64,000 bases of DNA from Lentzea nigeriaca (GTDB lineage: Bacteria; Actinomycetota; Actinomycetes; Mycobacteriales; Pseudonocardiaceae), in contig NZ_JAFBCX010000001.1 of the NCBI RefSeq assembly GCF_016907955.1, forward strand, positions 806,001-870,000, written 5' to 3'. A program made the translations under genes and the position numbers. Below, piece by piece: positions 50,433-59,354 of the stretch. Position 1 is the first letter of the stretch. Each line of letters starts with the position of its first letter. The notes below the pieces were generated by a model, which was not told where the DNA came from, made no database searches, and saw only the letters and a list, made by a program, of their open reading frames with translations.

Positions 50433-52679
50433 TTACGGCAGACCCCAGCGCGGAGACGAGCCGTTGGCGGCCACATCGCGTGCCGAGACGTCGGGCCGGC
50501 TCCCACGACGTGAGACAACAGCCGTCTGACCTCGCCGAAGCGGGATTTCAACAGCCGAACCACGGGTCTTGTAGTCCAACCGGCGGCCCCAGCCGTCGCG
50601 CACGTCGATGTCGCCGGTGATGCCATGCTCCAGGACCAGGGGCGCGCCCGCCTCCGAGTGGACCTTCACCCAGTCGGTGCGTCCGCCCGAACGGGAGGCG
50701 TCGACCAGGAACGCGCCCTGTGTCCTCAACGAACTGATGGACGCGTCGGCCCAAGTGGACGACACCGACGGGAAGACGCGCACGACGTTGTTGTGCGACT
50801 GGACCATCATCTCCAGCACCGCCTGGCCGGACATCAGCGGCGACTCGATCGCGAGGTTGCCGCCCTCGCGGTAGAAGGAGTTCTCGGTCAGCACGGCGTT
50901 GGTGCCGACCTGCTTGCGTTCGAGGAAGTAGCGCAGGAACGACAGCGCGTCCTCCGGCCGGCCCATCGCGGAGTACATCGCGGACGCGGCGCCGTAGCTG
51001 TAGCCCGCCCACAGCTCGCGGCGCGACGTCCAGAGGTCGACCGTCCGCGTGATCAGCGGGCGGTGCTCCGGCATGTCCCACGTCAGCTCGCGCAGCGGGT
51101 AGAACCACAGCAGGTGCGAGAAGTGGCGGTGCGAGTCCTCCAGGGCCTTGTCGCGGCCGATCCGGACGCCGCTCGCGTCCTGCGAGTAGGGCGTCAGGCG
51201 GTTCAGCACATCACGCCAGCGCGGGTTCTCCTCGATCGACAGCAGCGTCCTGACGCCCCAGCGGATCAGCGACAGGTCGTAGGTGGTGTCCACGCTGTTC
51301 GCGTACTCCGGCGAGCGCGTCTCCGGCAGGTGCAGCTTGCCGTCGGTGCCCTCGACGAGGAACCGGGCGTAGTAGTTGACCGCCTTGGTCAGGATCGGGA
51401 ACAGGACGTCGGAAAGGATCCGCTCGTCCATCGTGTGCCGGTAGCCCAGCCAGACGTTGTGGCAGGCCCACAGAAGATTGCCCGTGTGGTCGTTCGGCGC
51501 CACGCCGGGCACGCCGCAGTAGCGCGGCCCGCAGCGCAGCGTGCGGTCGCCGGGGTGGCAGATCGCGTACGAGTCGCCGTCGCGGTAGGAGGGGTTCACG
51601 TTCAGTTCGAGGTTGTGCTCGAACCGCTTCAACGTGCTGGTGACGGCGTCCAGCTCGTGGTGGTTCGAGCCGTTGACCAGCGGGTACGAGATCTGGACGT
51701 TGAGGTTCCACCACACGGCCGTCCAGCTGTTGCCCTGCTCGGGGAACCACGGCCCCCACTCCGTGATGACCGGTGCGTCGGCACGGGTGGCGGCGGCCAT
51801 CTTGTAGAGCTGCAGCCAGTAGAACCGCTGCACCAGCTTGTCCGGCACCGACACCAGCGACTTCGAGTAGTAGGCGTTCCACCAGCGGCGGTGCTGCATC
51901 GCCAGCACGTCGAACGGGATCGCGAGCGCCTGACGGACCTCACGGATCGCGTCAGACGTGTGCGTGTCCGCCGGGTGTGTGTACGCCACGTGGGCCGCGA
52001 AACGGCCGTCACGGGTCTGCCAGGCCGTCGTGTAGCCGCCGCCCGCGAGCAGCGGCTGCGCGGCGTAGGAGACGCCGTTGGCGGTGCCCAGGGTCGGCGC
52101 GGGGTTGGCCGTGTAGTTGGCGGGCCTGCGGATCTGGCGGGTCGTCGCCGACTCCAGCGGCTGGAAACCCCACGTCACGTCACCCTTCACCGACGCGAGG
52201 AACGTGCTGCGCGTGTTGTGCACGAGCATCGTGAAGGCGGCGGTGCCCTGCGTGGTGGTCACCGAGCTGGTGAGCTCGGCGTTCCACAGGTCGAGCGTCC
52301 AGTCGACCGCGGTGACCGCACCCGCGAAAGCCAGGGTCAGGTACCCGATCGGCAACCGCGACAGGCCGATCGCGGCCTCCCAGTGCTCGCGCTGGTCCTG
52401 CACCTCGGAGTGGCTGAGCATGAGCTTCAGCTCGTTCGGCGTGCGTCCCGCGTAGACCTGGACGCCCAGGAAGCCGTTCGCGAGAAACGGGCTGTCGCCC
52501 CAGTTCTGGGGCAGCCGCCGCCACTCCATGCGGGCGTCGCGCACGACGTCCCGGTGAACGCTGTGACCCGATGTTTCCGGAAGCGTGGGTGAGGCGACCG
52601 CGGTGCCCGTACCGAGCGCAGATGCCCCAACGGCCGCGCCTGTCCCGTACAGAAAGGTTCTACGCGACAGCTCTGTCAC
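50433..52679 (-). CDS. Tat-exported GH95-like glycoside hydrolase
   Basis: Exported enzyme of 748 residues with a twin-arginine signal (LSRRTFLYGTGAAVGASAL, Arg6-Arg7). An N-terminal beta-sandwich (about 45-260) is followed by an (alpha/alpha)6 barrel with ITEWGPWFPEQGNSWTAVWWNLNVQ, LPETRSPEY, and EDSHRHFSHLLWFYPLRELTW; the HRHxSHL motif and the Asn/Asp acids are typical of GH95 alpha-L-fucosidase/galactosidase relatives. A C-terminal sandwich ends the protein. Probably acts on plant or microbial heteropolysaccharide side chains. No CBM. ATG at 52679. Confidence 0.85.
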   Translation of the reverse strand: MTELSRRTFLYGTGAAVGASALGTGTAVASPTLPETSGHSVHRDVVRDARMEWRRLPQNWGDSPFLANGFLGVQVYAGRTPNELKLMLSHSEVQDQREHWEAAIGLSRLPIGYLTLAFAGAVTAVDWTLDLWNAELTSSVTTTQGTAAFTMLVHNTRSTFLASVKGDVTWGFQPLESATTRQIRRPANYTANPAPTLGTANGVSYAAQPLLAGGGYTTAWQTRDGRFAAHVAYTHPADTHTSDAIREVRQALAIPFDVLAMQHRRWWNAYYSKSLVSVPDKLVQRFYWLQLYKMAAATRADAPVITEWGPWFPEQGNSWTAVWWNLNVQISYPLVNGSNHHELDAVTSTLKRFEHNLELNVNPSYRDGDSYAICHPGDRTLRCGPRYCGVPGVAPNDHTGNLLWACHNVWLGYRHTMDERILSDVLFPILTKAVNYYARFLVEGTDGKLHLPETRSPEYANSVDTTYDLSLIRWGVRTLLSIEENPRWRDVLNRLTPYSQDASGVRIGRDKALEDSHRHFSHLLWFYPLRELTWDMPEHRPLITRTVDLWTSRRELWAGYSYGAASAMYSAMGRPEDALSFLRYFLERKQVGTNAVLTENSFYREGGNLAIESPLMSGQAVLEMMVQSHNNVVRVFPSVSSTWADASISSLRTQGAFLVDASRSGGRTDWVKVHSEAGAPLVLEHGITGDIDVRDGWGRRLDYKTRGSAVEIPLRRGQTAVVSRRGSRPDVSARDVAANGSSPRWGLP

Positions 52680-52752
52680 TGTTCAGTCCCTCCGTGCCGT
52701 GGCGGCGGCGGAAGGGATCTTACGCAGAATTCATCCGATGACTAGGGCGTGA

Positions 52753-53466
52753 CTAGGGCAGCTCGAACCCGACCTCGGTCAACCGGGCCCGCCCCTGCTC
52801 GCTGAAAACGTAGTCGTAGAACTTCTTCGACTCGGGTGAACCGGACACCACGGCGATCGGGAACCTCTGGTCCGCGCGCACCGGCACGGAGAAGATCCCG
52901 AGGTCCGGCTTCGCGTCCGTGGCGTAGACGAACGCCGAGTCGACGTCGCCCGCCGTCAGCTTCTTGAGCGTGTCCTTGACGTCGTTCCCGACCGCTGCCG
53001 GTGTCGCGTCGGCGAGGCCGGCGGCGGTCAGTGCCGCCTTGGTCGCCACGCCGCAGGGCGTCTCCTCCGCGCACATCGCGAACGACGCCCGCGGGTTCGC
53101 CTGGGCGGAGAAGCTCTCCAGGGCGCGGACGTTCTTCGGGTTGCCCTGCTTGATCGCGAGCACCAGCCCGGTGACCGCGAACACCTTCGAGTCGTACTTC
53201 ATGTTGTCGCGGCTCGCGGACGCGAAGACGTCGGCCTCGTCGGCGTGCTTCTCCAGCGCCGAGCCGGCGTCGAAGACGAGCTCGACCTCGATGCCCTGCG
53301 ACGCCTCGAAGTCCTTGGCGATCTTCGTGAACGACTCGGTGAGCGCCGAGTCCGCGTACACCGTGAGCGGCTTCGGCTCCCGGCGTGGCGGCGGCGCGTC
53401 CGCCTTCGGTGCGGACGAGCAGGCCGCGAGCACGGCCACGAGCAGCAGCGGGAATCGCTTCGTCAT
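52753..53466 (-). CDS. modA: ModA-like molybdate-binding lipoprotein
   Basis: Periplasm-side solute-binding lipoprotein of 237 residues. Signal sequence with lipobox LAAC (Cys16), then the ModA fold: LTVYADSALTESFTKIAKDFE, LVFDAGSALEKH, DVFASASRDNM, GLVLAIKQGNP, and AFVYATDA. Ser and Ala positions around ADSAL, GSALEKH fit oxyanion binding. The modBC permease and ATPase genes are not adjacent, so it is an orphan here. A Cys pair (MCAEETPCG) is present. Divergent from the cobalt transporter operon with a 150-bp shared upstream region. Confidence 0.88.
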   Translation of the reverse strand: MTKRFPLLLVAVLAACSSAPKADAPPPRREPKPLTVYADSALTESFTKIAKDFEASQGIEVELVFDAGSALEKHADEADVFASASRDNMKYDSKVFAVTGLVLAIKQGNPKNVRALESFSAQANPRASFAMCAEETPCGVATKAALTAAGLADATPAAVGNDVKDTLKKLTAGDVDSAFVYATDAKPDLGIFSVPVRADQRFPIAVVSGSPESKKFYDYVFSEQGRARLTEVGFELP

Positions 53467-53631
53467 TTCGGAACCCCCCAGTTCGCGGTCACCCTAGCGA
53501 ACCGGCCGGGTGCCGTGGCACGAAAGCCGGCTGTGACCACCAACTCGCACTTACCCGAAAATTGTTGTTGCATACAGCTGGCCATAGCGGCCACCCGGCA
53601 ATTAGCGTGATCAGTCATGTCCCCTGTTGCC

Positions 53632-54318
53632 ATGCACATGAGCGACGGTCTGCTGAACGCGCCGGTCTCGGTCGCCTTCCTCGTCATCGCGGCGGTGGGC
53701 GTCGGTTTCGCGCTGGTCAAGGCTCGCGCTGACCTCGACGACCGCACGGCGCCGATGGCGGGGCTGGTGGCCACGTTCATCTTCGCCGTCCAGATGATCA
53801 ACTTCCCGATCCTGCCCGGCGCGTCGGGACACCTGCTCGGCGGCGCGCTCGCGGCGATCCTGGTCGGCCCGTACGTCGGCGCGCTGTGCGTGACGATCGT
53901 GCTGGTCGTGCAGGCGTTGCTGTTCGCGGACGGCGGGCTCACCGCGCTCGGCGCCAACGTCACCAACATGGCGCTGATCGGCACCGCGACCGGGTTTCTC
54001 GTCGCCGTCGCCCTGCGCAGGCTGACCGAGCGGGGCAAGGGCGGTCTCGCGGCCGTCGCGTTCGTCTCCGCCTTCGTCAACACCGTGGTCGCCGCGACCG
54101 GCTTCGTCGTCGAGTACGCGATCGGGGGCGCGGGCGGTGTGGAGATCGGCAAGGTCGCGCTGCTGATGTGGGGACTGCACGCGTTGATCGGCATCGGTGA
54201 AGGGCTGATCACGGCCGTCACCGTCACGTCGGTTGCCTCGATCCGGCCCGACCTCGTCCACCTGCTGCGTGGCAACAACACCGGTTTTGGCAGCAAGCCG
54301 CTGGAGGTCCGGTCGTGA
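53632..54318 (+). CDS. cbiM: Cobalt ECF transporter S component CbiM
   Basis: Membrane substrate-binding subunit for Co2+ uptake, about 228 residues with seven hydrophobic segments. The protein should begin MHMSDGLL, since in CbiM/NikM the N-terminal amino group and His2 bind the metal; this favours ATG at 53632 over the ATG five codons upstream (53617), which would bury that site. A later conserved histidine in GASGHLLGG and NVTNMALIG completes the family pattern. Stop overlaps the PDGLE gene (GTGA). Operon cbiM, PDGLE gene, cbiQO. No riboswitch is seen upstream. Feeds cobalamin synthesis. Confidence 0.92.
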   Translation: MHMSDGLLNAPVSVAFLVIAAVGVGFALVKARADLDDRTAPMAGLVATFIFAVQMINFPILPGASGHLLGGALAAILVGPYVGALCVTIVLVVQALLFADGGLTALGANVTNMALIGTATGFLVAVALRRLTERGKGGLAAVAFVSAFVNTVVAATGFVVEYAIGGAGGVEIGKVALLMWGLHALIGIGEGLITAVTVTSVASIRPDLVHLLRGNNTGFGSKPLEVRS

Positions 54319-54614
54319 AGAAGTTCTTCCTCGGGTTCGCGCTGGTGTCGCTGCTGATCGCGGGCGTGCTGTCGTACTTCGCCTCCGGTGACCCGGACGG
54401 CCTCGACAAGACCGTCGAGGACGCGGGCATCGCCGCCCACGCCAGGGAACACCCGCTCGCGGGCAGCACGTTCGCCGACTACGCGCTCGGCGGTGACAGC
54501 AGGTTCACGGGCCTCGCGGGTGCGCTGGGCGTCATCGTGGTGCTCGCCCTGTCGTTCGGCCTGTTCTGGTTCCTGCGCAAGAAGTCTCCCCGAAACGATT
54601 TGGCGGACAAGTGA
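54315..54614 (+). CDS. PDGLE domain protein (CbiN-like subunit)
   Basis: A 99-residue protein with two membrane helices (FFLGFALVSLLIAGVLSYF and GLAGALGVIVVLALSFGLFWFL) and the DPDGLDKT motif just after the first helix, characteristic of PDGLE proteins. These replace CbiN in many cobalt or nickel ECF transporters and sit outside the membrane between two helices. GTG start overlaps the cbiM stop; the stop overlaps the cbiQO GTG by four bases. Helps metal loading of CbiM, by family knowledge. Confidence 0.92.
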   Translation: MKKFFLGFALVSLLIAGVLSYFASGDPDGLDKTVEDAGIAAHAREHPLAGSTFADYALGGDSRFTGLAGALGVIVVLALSFGLFWFLRKKSPRNDLADK

Positions 54615-56026
54615 GCGGCAGCCACGACGTCCTGCACCACACCGGCGACTCGCCGGTGCACCGGCTCGCGCCCCACGTGAAGATCCTCGTGGCGTTCGGG
54701 GCGGTGCTGGGCGTCGTGGCTACGCCACGCACGCTTTTCCCGCTCTTCGGCCTGTACCTGCTGTTGATCGTCGCGGTGTGGACGGTCGCGCGCGTTCCGG
54801 TGCTGTGGTTCGTGAAGCGCGCGGTGATCGAGGTGCCGTTCGTGGTGCTCGCGTTCCTGCTGCCGATCTTCGGCACCGATCCGCGCACGGACGTCCTGGG
54901 CGTCTCGGTGTCCGTGGAAGGCGCGCTGGCGGGCTGGAACATCCTGGTGAAGGGCACGCTCGGGGTCCTGATCAGCTTGACGCTGGCCGCCACGACGGCG
55001 CCCGGCGACCTGCTGAAGGGGTTGCAGGCGCTGAAGGTGCCCGCGCCGCTGATCATGATCGCCACGCTGATGCTGCGCTACGGCGAAGTCGTTGTGGGCG
55101 AAGCGAAACGCATGCGTGTCGCCCGCATCTCCCGCGGCGACGATCCGCGCTTCCTGTGGCAGGCGGGGGCCACCGCACGCGCGGTCGGCACACTGTTCAT
55201 CCGGTCCTACGAACGCGGAGAGAGGGTGCACCTGGCGATGGTGTCGCGAGGCTGGACAGGTGGGGCCGCCGGCTCGGCGACGATCGTCCCGGAGATCCCT
55301 TCCGCACCCGCGCTGGAGGTCTCGAAGCTCGCCTTCGCCTACCCCGACGGTCATCAGGCGCTGTTCGGCATCGATCTCCGCGTCGAGCGGGGCGAACGGG
55401 TCGCGGTGCTCGGCCCGAACGGCGCGGGCAAGACCACGTTCGCCTTGCACCTCAACGGAGTTCTCTCCGGCGGCAGCGGCACGGTGGCGATCGCGGGGCT
55501 CGAGGTCACCAAGAAGAACCTGCGCGAGATCCGGCGCCGCGTCGGCCTCGTGTTCCAGGATCCCGACGACCAGCTGTTCAGCACGACGGTCGCCGAGGAC
55601 GTGGCGTTCGGGCCGCGCAACTTCGGACTGTCCGATGTGGACGGCCGGGTGCGCGAGGCGTTGAACGCCGTCGGCATGGAGTCCGTCGCGGACCGTTCGC
55701 CGCTGCACCTCTCCGGCGGGCAGCGGCGCCGGGTCGCCCTGGCGTCGGTGCTGGCGTGCGACCCGGAGATCCTCGTGCTGGACGAGCCGTCCGCGAACCT
55801 CGAACCAGTGGCCCGCCGCGAACTGGCCGAGCTGCTCCTGACGCTGGACCGCACGATGCTGATGGTCACGCACGACCTGCCGTTCGCGCTGCAGCTCTGC
55901 CCCCGCAGCGTGCTGATCGACGACGGCGTGGTCGTCGCGGACGGCCCGACCCGCGAGATCCTCGCCGACGCCGACCTGCTCGCCCGGCACCGCCTGGAAC
56001 TGCCCTACGGCTTCCGGCTCGACTGA
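54611..56026 (+). CDS. cbiQO: Natural CbiQ-CbiO fusion (cobalt transporter T and A components)
   Basis: A 471-residue protein combining the CbiQ transmembrane coupling component (about 1-230) and the CbiO ATPase (about 237-471). The CbiQ half has five hydrophobic segments and two coupling-helix Ala-Arg-Gly signatures (ARISRGDDPR, AMVSRGWTGG). The ATPase half has Walker A GPNGAGKTT (about 268), Q-loop QDPDDQLF, signature LSGGQRRR, Walker B ILVLDEPSANLEP and the His switch THDLP. T and A proteins are usually separate genes; the join is in frame without a stop. Energises CbiM. 3' end overlaps the convergent TetR gene by 22 bp. Confidence 0.93.
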   Translation: MSGSHDVLHHTGDSPVHRLAPHVKILVAFGAVLGVVATPRTLFPLFGLYLLLIVAVWTVARVPVLWFVKRAVIEVPFVVLAFLLPIFGTDPRTDVLGVSVSVEGALAGWNILVKGTLGVLISLTLAATTAPGDLLKGLQALKVPAPLIMIATLMLRYGEVVVGEAKRMRVARISRGDDPRFLWQAGATARAVGTLFIRSYERGERVHLAMVSRGWTGGAAGSATIVPEIPSAPALEVSKLAFAYPDGHQALFGIDLRVERGERVAVLGPNGAGKTTFALHLNGVLSGGSGTVAIAGLEVTKKNLREIRRRVGLVFQDPDDQLFSTTVAEDVAFGPRNFGLSDVDGRVREALNAVGMESVADRSPLHLSGGQRRRVALASVLACDPEILVLDEPSANLEPVARRELAELLLTLDRTMLMVTHDLPFALQLCPRSVLIDDGVVVADGPTREILADADLLARHRLELPYGFRLD

Positions 56027-56520
56027 AGCCCGCTCACCACGATCTGCAGCAGCACGGAGGGGTTCGCCCCCTCGTGCATGCTCTGCAGCATCCCCTTCAT
56101 CAGCACCACGAGGTCCGTGGCCGTGACGTCCGCGCGCACCGCACCGGCCTCCTGCGCCCTCGTCAGCAACCCGTCCAACGCCGCGTGGAGGTTCTTGCGC
56201 AGGTCGGACGACACGGTGATGGCATCGGACATGTCCCGCTTCACCTCGGCCTCGTCCGCCATCCGGCCGAGGAACGCGAACAGCGCCGCCGCCGGATCGT
56301 CCGTGGGTTCGTTCGCCGAAGCGATCAACGCGGCGACCCGTGCCTCCGTCACCGCCTGGAACAGCGCCTGCTTCGTGGGGAAGTGGCGGTAGACCGTGCC
56401 GGGTCCGACGCCCGCCCTGACGGCGATCTCGTCCAGCGGAACCTCGTATCCCTGTGCTGCGAACAGTTCCCGTGCCGCATCCAGCACCTTCTCGCGATTC
56501 CGCGCGGCGTCGGCCCTCAT
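56005..56520 (-). CDS. TetR family transcriptional regulator
   Basis: Regulator of about 171 residues. N-terminal TetR helix-turn-helix: NREKVLDAARELFAAQGYEV, PLDEIAVRAGVGPGTVYRHFPTKQALF. The C-terminal ligand domain is all helical (LFAFLGRMADEAEV, ATDLVVLMKGMLQSMHEGA). ATG at 56520 fits the family; an ATG three codons upstream is possible. Divergent from a small NTF2-like gene, 78 bp away, which is its most likely target along with itself. Confidence 0.88.
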   Translation of the reverse strand: MRADAARNREKVLDAARELFAAQGYEVPLDEIAVRAGVGPGTVYRHFPTKQALFQAVTEARVAALIASANEPTDDPAAALFAFLGRMADEAEVKRDMSDAITVSSDLRKNLHAALDGLLTRAQEAGAVRADVTATDLVVLMKGMLQSMHEGANPSVLLQIVVSGLQSSRKP

Positions 56521-56598
56521 CGTTGCCAACCGGGGCGTGCGTTCCGTATCGTCATAACCGGGGTCACCGTTCCGATTCTAGAGATGGGGGCACGACAC

Positions 56599-57054
56599 AT
56601 GGCACGCACGCCCGAACAGATCGTCGAGCACGTCCGCAAGATGGTGGCGGGGGAGGAGACGCACTCGCAGTTCGCCGACCTCTTCGCCGAGGACGGCGTG
56701 ATGGCGTACCGGTTCCCGACGCACTGGCAGCCGGAGGAGATCAAGGGACGTGAGGAGATCCGCGCGTTCTTCACCAAGGTCCGCGGCGCCGGGGTGCGCG
56801 ACCGGATCGAGATCCAGAACGTGGAGGCGATCTGCCGCCGCACCGACGACCCGGACGTCGCGGTGTCCGAGATCGTGCACCGCGGCTGGTCGAAGGTGAA
56901 GCAGGACTACTACACGTTCACGGCCGTCGCGATCATCCACCTGCGCGACGGCGAGATCGTCCGGTACGACGACTACATGAACCCGCTGCTGCTCGCCGAG
57001 TTGCTCGGCATGCCCTACCAGGCAAGCGAATCCGTGGCACAGTCGACGGCATGA
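56599..57054 (+). CDS. NTF2-like (SnoaL-type) protein
   Basis: A 151-residue cone-shaped alpha+beta protein: helix EQIVEHVRKMVAGEETHSQFADLFAEDGVMAYRFP in pieces, then GREEIRAFFTKVRG, DVAVSEIVHRG and strand AVAIIHLRDGEIVRYDDYMNPLL, the usual closing strand of SnoaL/ketosteroid-isomerase folds. Could bind or isomerise a small hydrophobic compound; no catalytic Asp pair is certain. Divergent from a TetR gene. Its stop overlaps the next start by ATGA. ATG at 56599; ATG at 56584 would add five residues. Confidence 0.82.
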   Translation: MARTPEQIVEHVRKMVAGEETHSQFADLFAEDGVMAYRFPTHWQPEEIKGREEIRAFFTKVRGAGVRDRIEIQNVEAICRRTDDPDVAVSEIVHRGWSKVKQDYYTFTAVAIIHLRDGEIVRYDDYMNPLLLAELLGMPYQASESVAQSTA

Positions 57055-57965
57055 GCCTTCCCGACCTGCCCGCGTGGCTGCCGGGGTGGTGCGCGGACCA
57101 CCTGGGCAGCGGGCCGGTCGGCGTGGTCTACGAGCGGGTGTCGATCTCCTCGGTCTTCGGCCTGAAGCTGGCCGACGGCCGCGAGGTCTACGTGAAGGCA
57201 CGGGAGGACGACGGCCGCGCCGAGTCGTGCCTCACCGCGCAGGCGGTCCTGGCGGAGCGAGGGCTCCCGTGCCCTCGCCCCGTCACGCCGGTGACGATCG
57301 TCGGCACGCTGGCCGTGCACGCCGAGGAGTCGCTGCCCGGCGGCGCGATGCTGCTCGGCGACACACCGGACATCGCCCGGCGCTACGCCGCCGTGTTCGC
57401 CAGGCTGATGGCCGCACTGGCGGACGTCGAGGTCGCGCCGCCGCTGCCGAACCCGCGCTGGTCCCGGTGGGACCACACGGGTCCCGGGCTGTGGCCGCCG
57501 ATCGCCTTCCTGGACGAACGCGACCAGAGCGTGGTGCCCGAGTTCGTCGTCGCCTCGGCCGAACGCGTCCGGAAACGGTTGTTGGCCACCGATCTGCCGT
57601 GTGTGCTGGGGCATGCCGACTTCGAGGCCCAGAACCTCCGCTGGCGGGGCCGCGAGGTGTGGGCCGTGCACGACTGGGACAGCCTGGCGTGGCAGCCGGA
57701 GGCGGCGCTGGTGGGTGCGGCGGCCGGGGCGTTCGCGAGCGCCTCACCGCCGACACTGGCCCCGATCGAGAGTTCGAAGGCGTTTCTCGAGGCCTACCGG
57801 GAACTCCGGGAGTTCAGTCAGGAGGAGTGGGAGGTCGCGTGGGCCGCGAGTCTGTGGGCTGCCGCGCACAACGCCCGGTGGGAGGCACTGCACGGGGACG
57901 CGCCGGTGTCGATCGAGGCCGTCCGCGAGCAGGCGGCGGAACGGCTCCGCCGCGCGAACGCGTGA
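57051..57965 (+). CDS. Aminoglycoside phosphotransferase-family protein
   Basis: Kinase-fold small-molecule phosphotransferase of 304 residues. N-lobe SVFGLKLADGREVYVKARED with the ATP-binding Lys, catalytic loop VLGHADFEAQNLRW (APH-type HxDxxxxN; Asp and Asn present), and metal-binding AVHDWDSLAW. Members act on sugars, choline, antibiotics or other alcohols; resistance cannot be claimed. Overlaps the NTF2-like gene by four bases and is followed 12 bp later by a GNAT gene on the same strand. Confidence 0.85.
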   Translation: MSLPDLPAWLPGWCADHLGSGPVGVVYERVSISSVFGLKLADGREVYVKAREDDGRAESCLTAQAVLAERGLPCPRPVTPVTIVGTLAVHAEESLPGGAMLLGDTPDIARRYAAVFARLMAALADVEVAPPLPNPRWSRWDHTGPGLWPPIAFLDERDQSVVPEFVVASAERVRKRLLATDLPCVLGHADFEAQNLRWRGREVWAVHDWDSLAWQPEAALVGAAAGAFASASPPTLAPIESSKAFLEAYRELREFSQEEWEVAWAASLWAAAHNARWEALHGDAPVSIEAVREQAAERLRRANA

Positions 57966-57977
57966 CAGGATCGGAGC

Positions 57978-58607
57978 ATGATCGATTCCCGGACGGTCGA
58001 GGTCGTCACCGACTGGGTGCAGGGCTGGGCGTTGTCCCGCGGCACCCCGGATCCCGTGCCAGAGCACGACGGCTACCGCATCGACGTCGGCCTGCCCGAT
58101 CACCGGGTGCGGTACGTCCTGCCCGACCCGGCCTCGGCCGGCCCGCGCGCCGCCGGACTCAGCGAACCCGGCACCTGGCTGAAGGTCTGCGGATCGCCGG
58201 AGCAGGTGCGGCTGAGCCCCGAGTGGACGATCGGCGCGCCGGAGCACCTCATGAGCCTCGAACTGGACGCACTCGCGTCCGTCACGCCGCCGGATCCCTA
58301 CACCGTGGAACTGCACAGCACCGGTGACGTGCACGACGTCGTCGTCCGCGCCGCCGACGGCCAATGCGCGGCGAAGGGACGGGTCGCGGTGCGCGGTCGT
58401 GCCGCTGTCATCGACGTGGTGGAGACCGACCCGGCGCACCGCAGGCGCGGGCTCGGCAGCGTCGTCATGGCCGAACTGTGCCGCGCCGCCGCGGACGCGG
58501 GTGCGGCGCGTGCCGTGCTGGTCGCCACCGAAGACGGGCGCGCGTTGTACGAGAAGCTCGGCTGGACGGTCGAGTCACCGATCACCGCCGCGCACCTGGC
58601 GGCCTAA
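57978..58607 (+). CDS. GNAT family N-acetyltransferase
   Basis: A 209-residue protein with an unassigned N-terminal half (TDWVQGWALSRGTPDPVPEHDG and IDVGLPDHRVRYVL) and a C-terminal GNAT domain: VIDVVETDPAHRRRGLGSVVMAELCRAA with the acetyl-CoA loop RRRGLG, and ARAVLVATEDGRALYEKLGWTV. Substrate unknown; the two-part build is like actinobacterial GNAT proteins of unknown role. Third gene of the plus-strand group. Its stop overlaps that of the convergent RDD gene by four bases. Confidence 0.86.
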   Translation: MIDSRTVEVVTDWVQGWALSRGTPDPVPEHDGYRIDVGLPDHRVRYVLPDPASAGPRAAGLSEPGTWLKVCGSPEQVRLSPEWTIGAPEHLMSLELDALASVTPPDPYTVELHSTGDVHDVVVRAADGQCAAKGRVAVRGRAAVIDVVETDPAHRRRGLGSVVMAELCRAAADAGAARAVLVATEDGRALYEKLGWTVESPITAAHLAA

Positions 58608-59353
58608 CCAGCCGCGCGACGCCTGCGCTCCGCCAGCACCGCCGCCAGGTAAGGATGCGGGTGCGTGTACTCGACCCGCGGCGACCGCACCGCCGCACCC
58701 ACGTCGTCGGCCAGCCGCGCGCCCAGCTCCCACCGCGCCTTCTCGCCCAGCTCGTGGTACCGGCTGAGGTACTGCCGGGCGGCCAGCACCAGTTCGTCCG
58801 GCAGCTGCGACAGGTCGAGCCCGCGCGCCCAGTCGGCGAGCTGCGGCGGCATGTCCACGAGCTCCACGTCCTGCCGCGGCACCCGCGTGTGGATCACCAG
58901 GGTGCCTGCCAGGTAGTCGCCCACCCGCTTGCCCTGCGGCGAGAACAGCGACACGAACAACGCCACCGCACCGGCCAGCCCCAGCGCCCAGAAGTCCACG
59001 AAGAACCCGCCCAGCGCGCGCACCAGGGCGTGCCGGAACCGGATCGCGCCGCCGTCGTCGCGGACGACGCGCAGGCCCATCACGAGCTTGCCCAGCGAAC
59101 GGCCGCGCGTCAGCGTCTCCACCGTGGTCGGGTAGCCGATCAGCACCAGCACGGCGAGGGCGAGCGCCAGCGCGGTCAGCAGCGCGTCGTCGACGTCGAG
59201 CGGCATGATCAGGTAGACGAGCAGCAGCAGGAGGACCTGCACGGCCACGTCGAACGCGAACGCGACCGCCCTGCTCGCGAGCTTCGCGGCGCGCAGGTCC
59301 AGAACTACGGCTTCACCGGTGACGAGGTCCCCCACGCCGATAGTGTGACTCAT
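58604..59353 (-). CDS. RDD family membrane protein
   Basis: A 249-residue protein starting MSHTIGVGDLVTGEAVVLDL. RDD motif region ASRAVAFAFDVAVQVLLLLLVYL, with three hydrophobic helices up to about residue 140 (LALALAVLVLIGYP, FVDFWALGLAGAVALFVSLF), then a 100-residue cytoplasmic helical tail. This form always occurs beside SpoIIM, DUF58, MoxR and DUF4350 genes in actinobacteria, as here. Function unknown. ATG at 59353, separated by a single base from the divergent SpoIIM start, so at least one mRNA should be leaderless. Confidence 0.88.
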   Translation of the reverse strand: MSHTIGVGDLVTGEAVVLDLRAAKLASRAVAFAFDVAVQVLLLLLVYLIMPLDVDDALLTALALALAVLVLIGYPTTVETLTRGRSLGKLVMGLRVVRDDGGAIRFRHALVRALGGFFVDFWALGLAGAVALFVSLFSPQGKRVGDYLAGTLVIHTRVPRQDVELVDMPPQLADWARGLDLSQLPDELVLAARQYLSRYHELGEKARWELGARLADDVGAAVRSPRVEYTHPHPYLAAVLAERRRRAAG

Positions 59354-59354
59354 C

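Noticed and set aside
53467..53631. Nickel or cobalt repressor box before cbiM
   Set aside because: TGTTGTTGCATACAGC looks loosely palindromic but does not fit the Nur, Zur or similar consensus well enough to call.
54388..57054. Very long plus-strand frame across the cobalt transporter genes
   Set aside because: Its first 700 residues are out of frame with PDGLE and CbiQO, which have clear motifs; only its last 151 residues are a real gene (NTF2-like).
57051..57965. Antibiotic resistance gene (aminoglycoside kinase)
   Set aside because: The APH fold is shared by many metabolic kinases, and nothing in the context indicates antibiotic modification.
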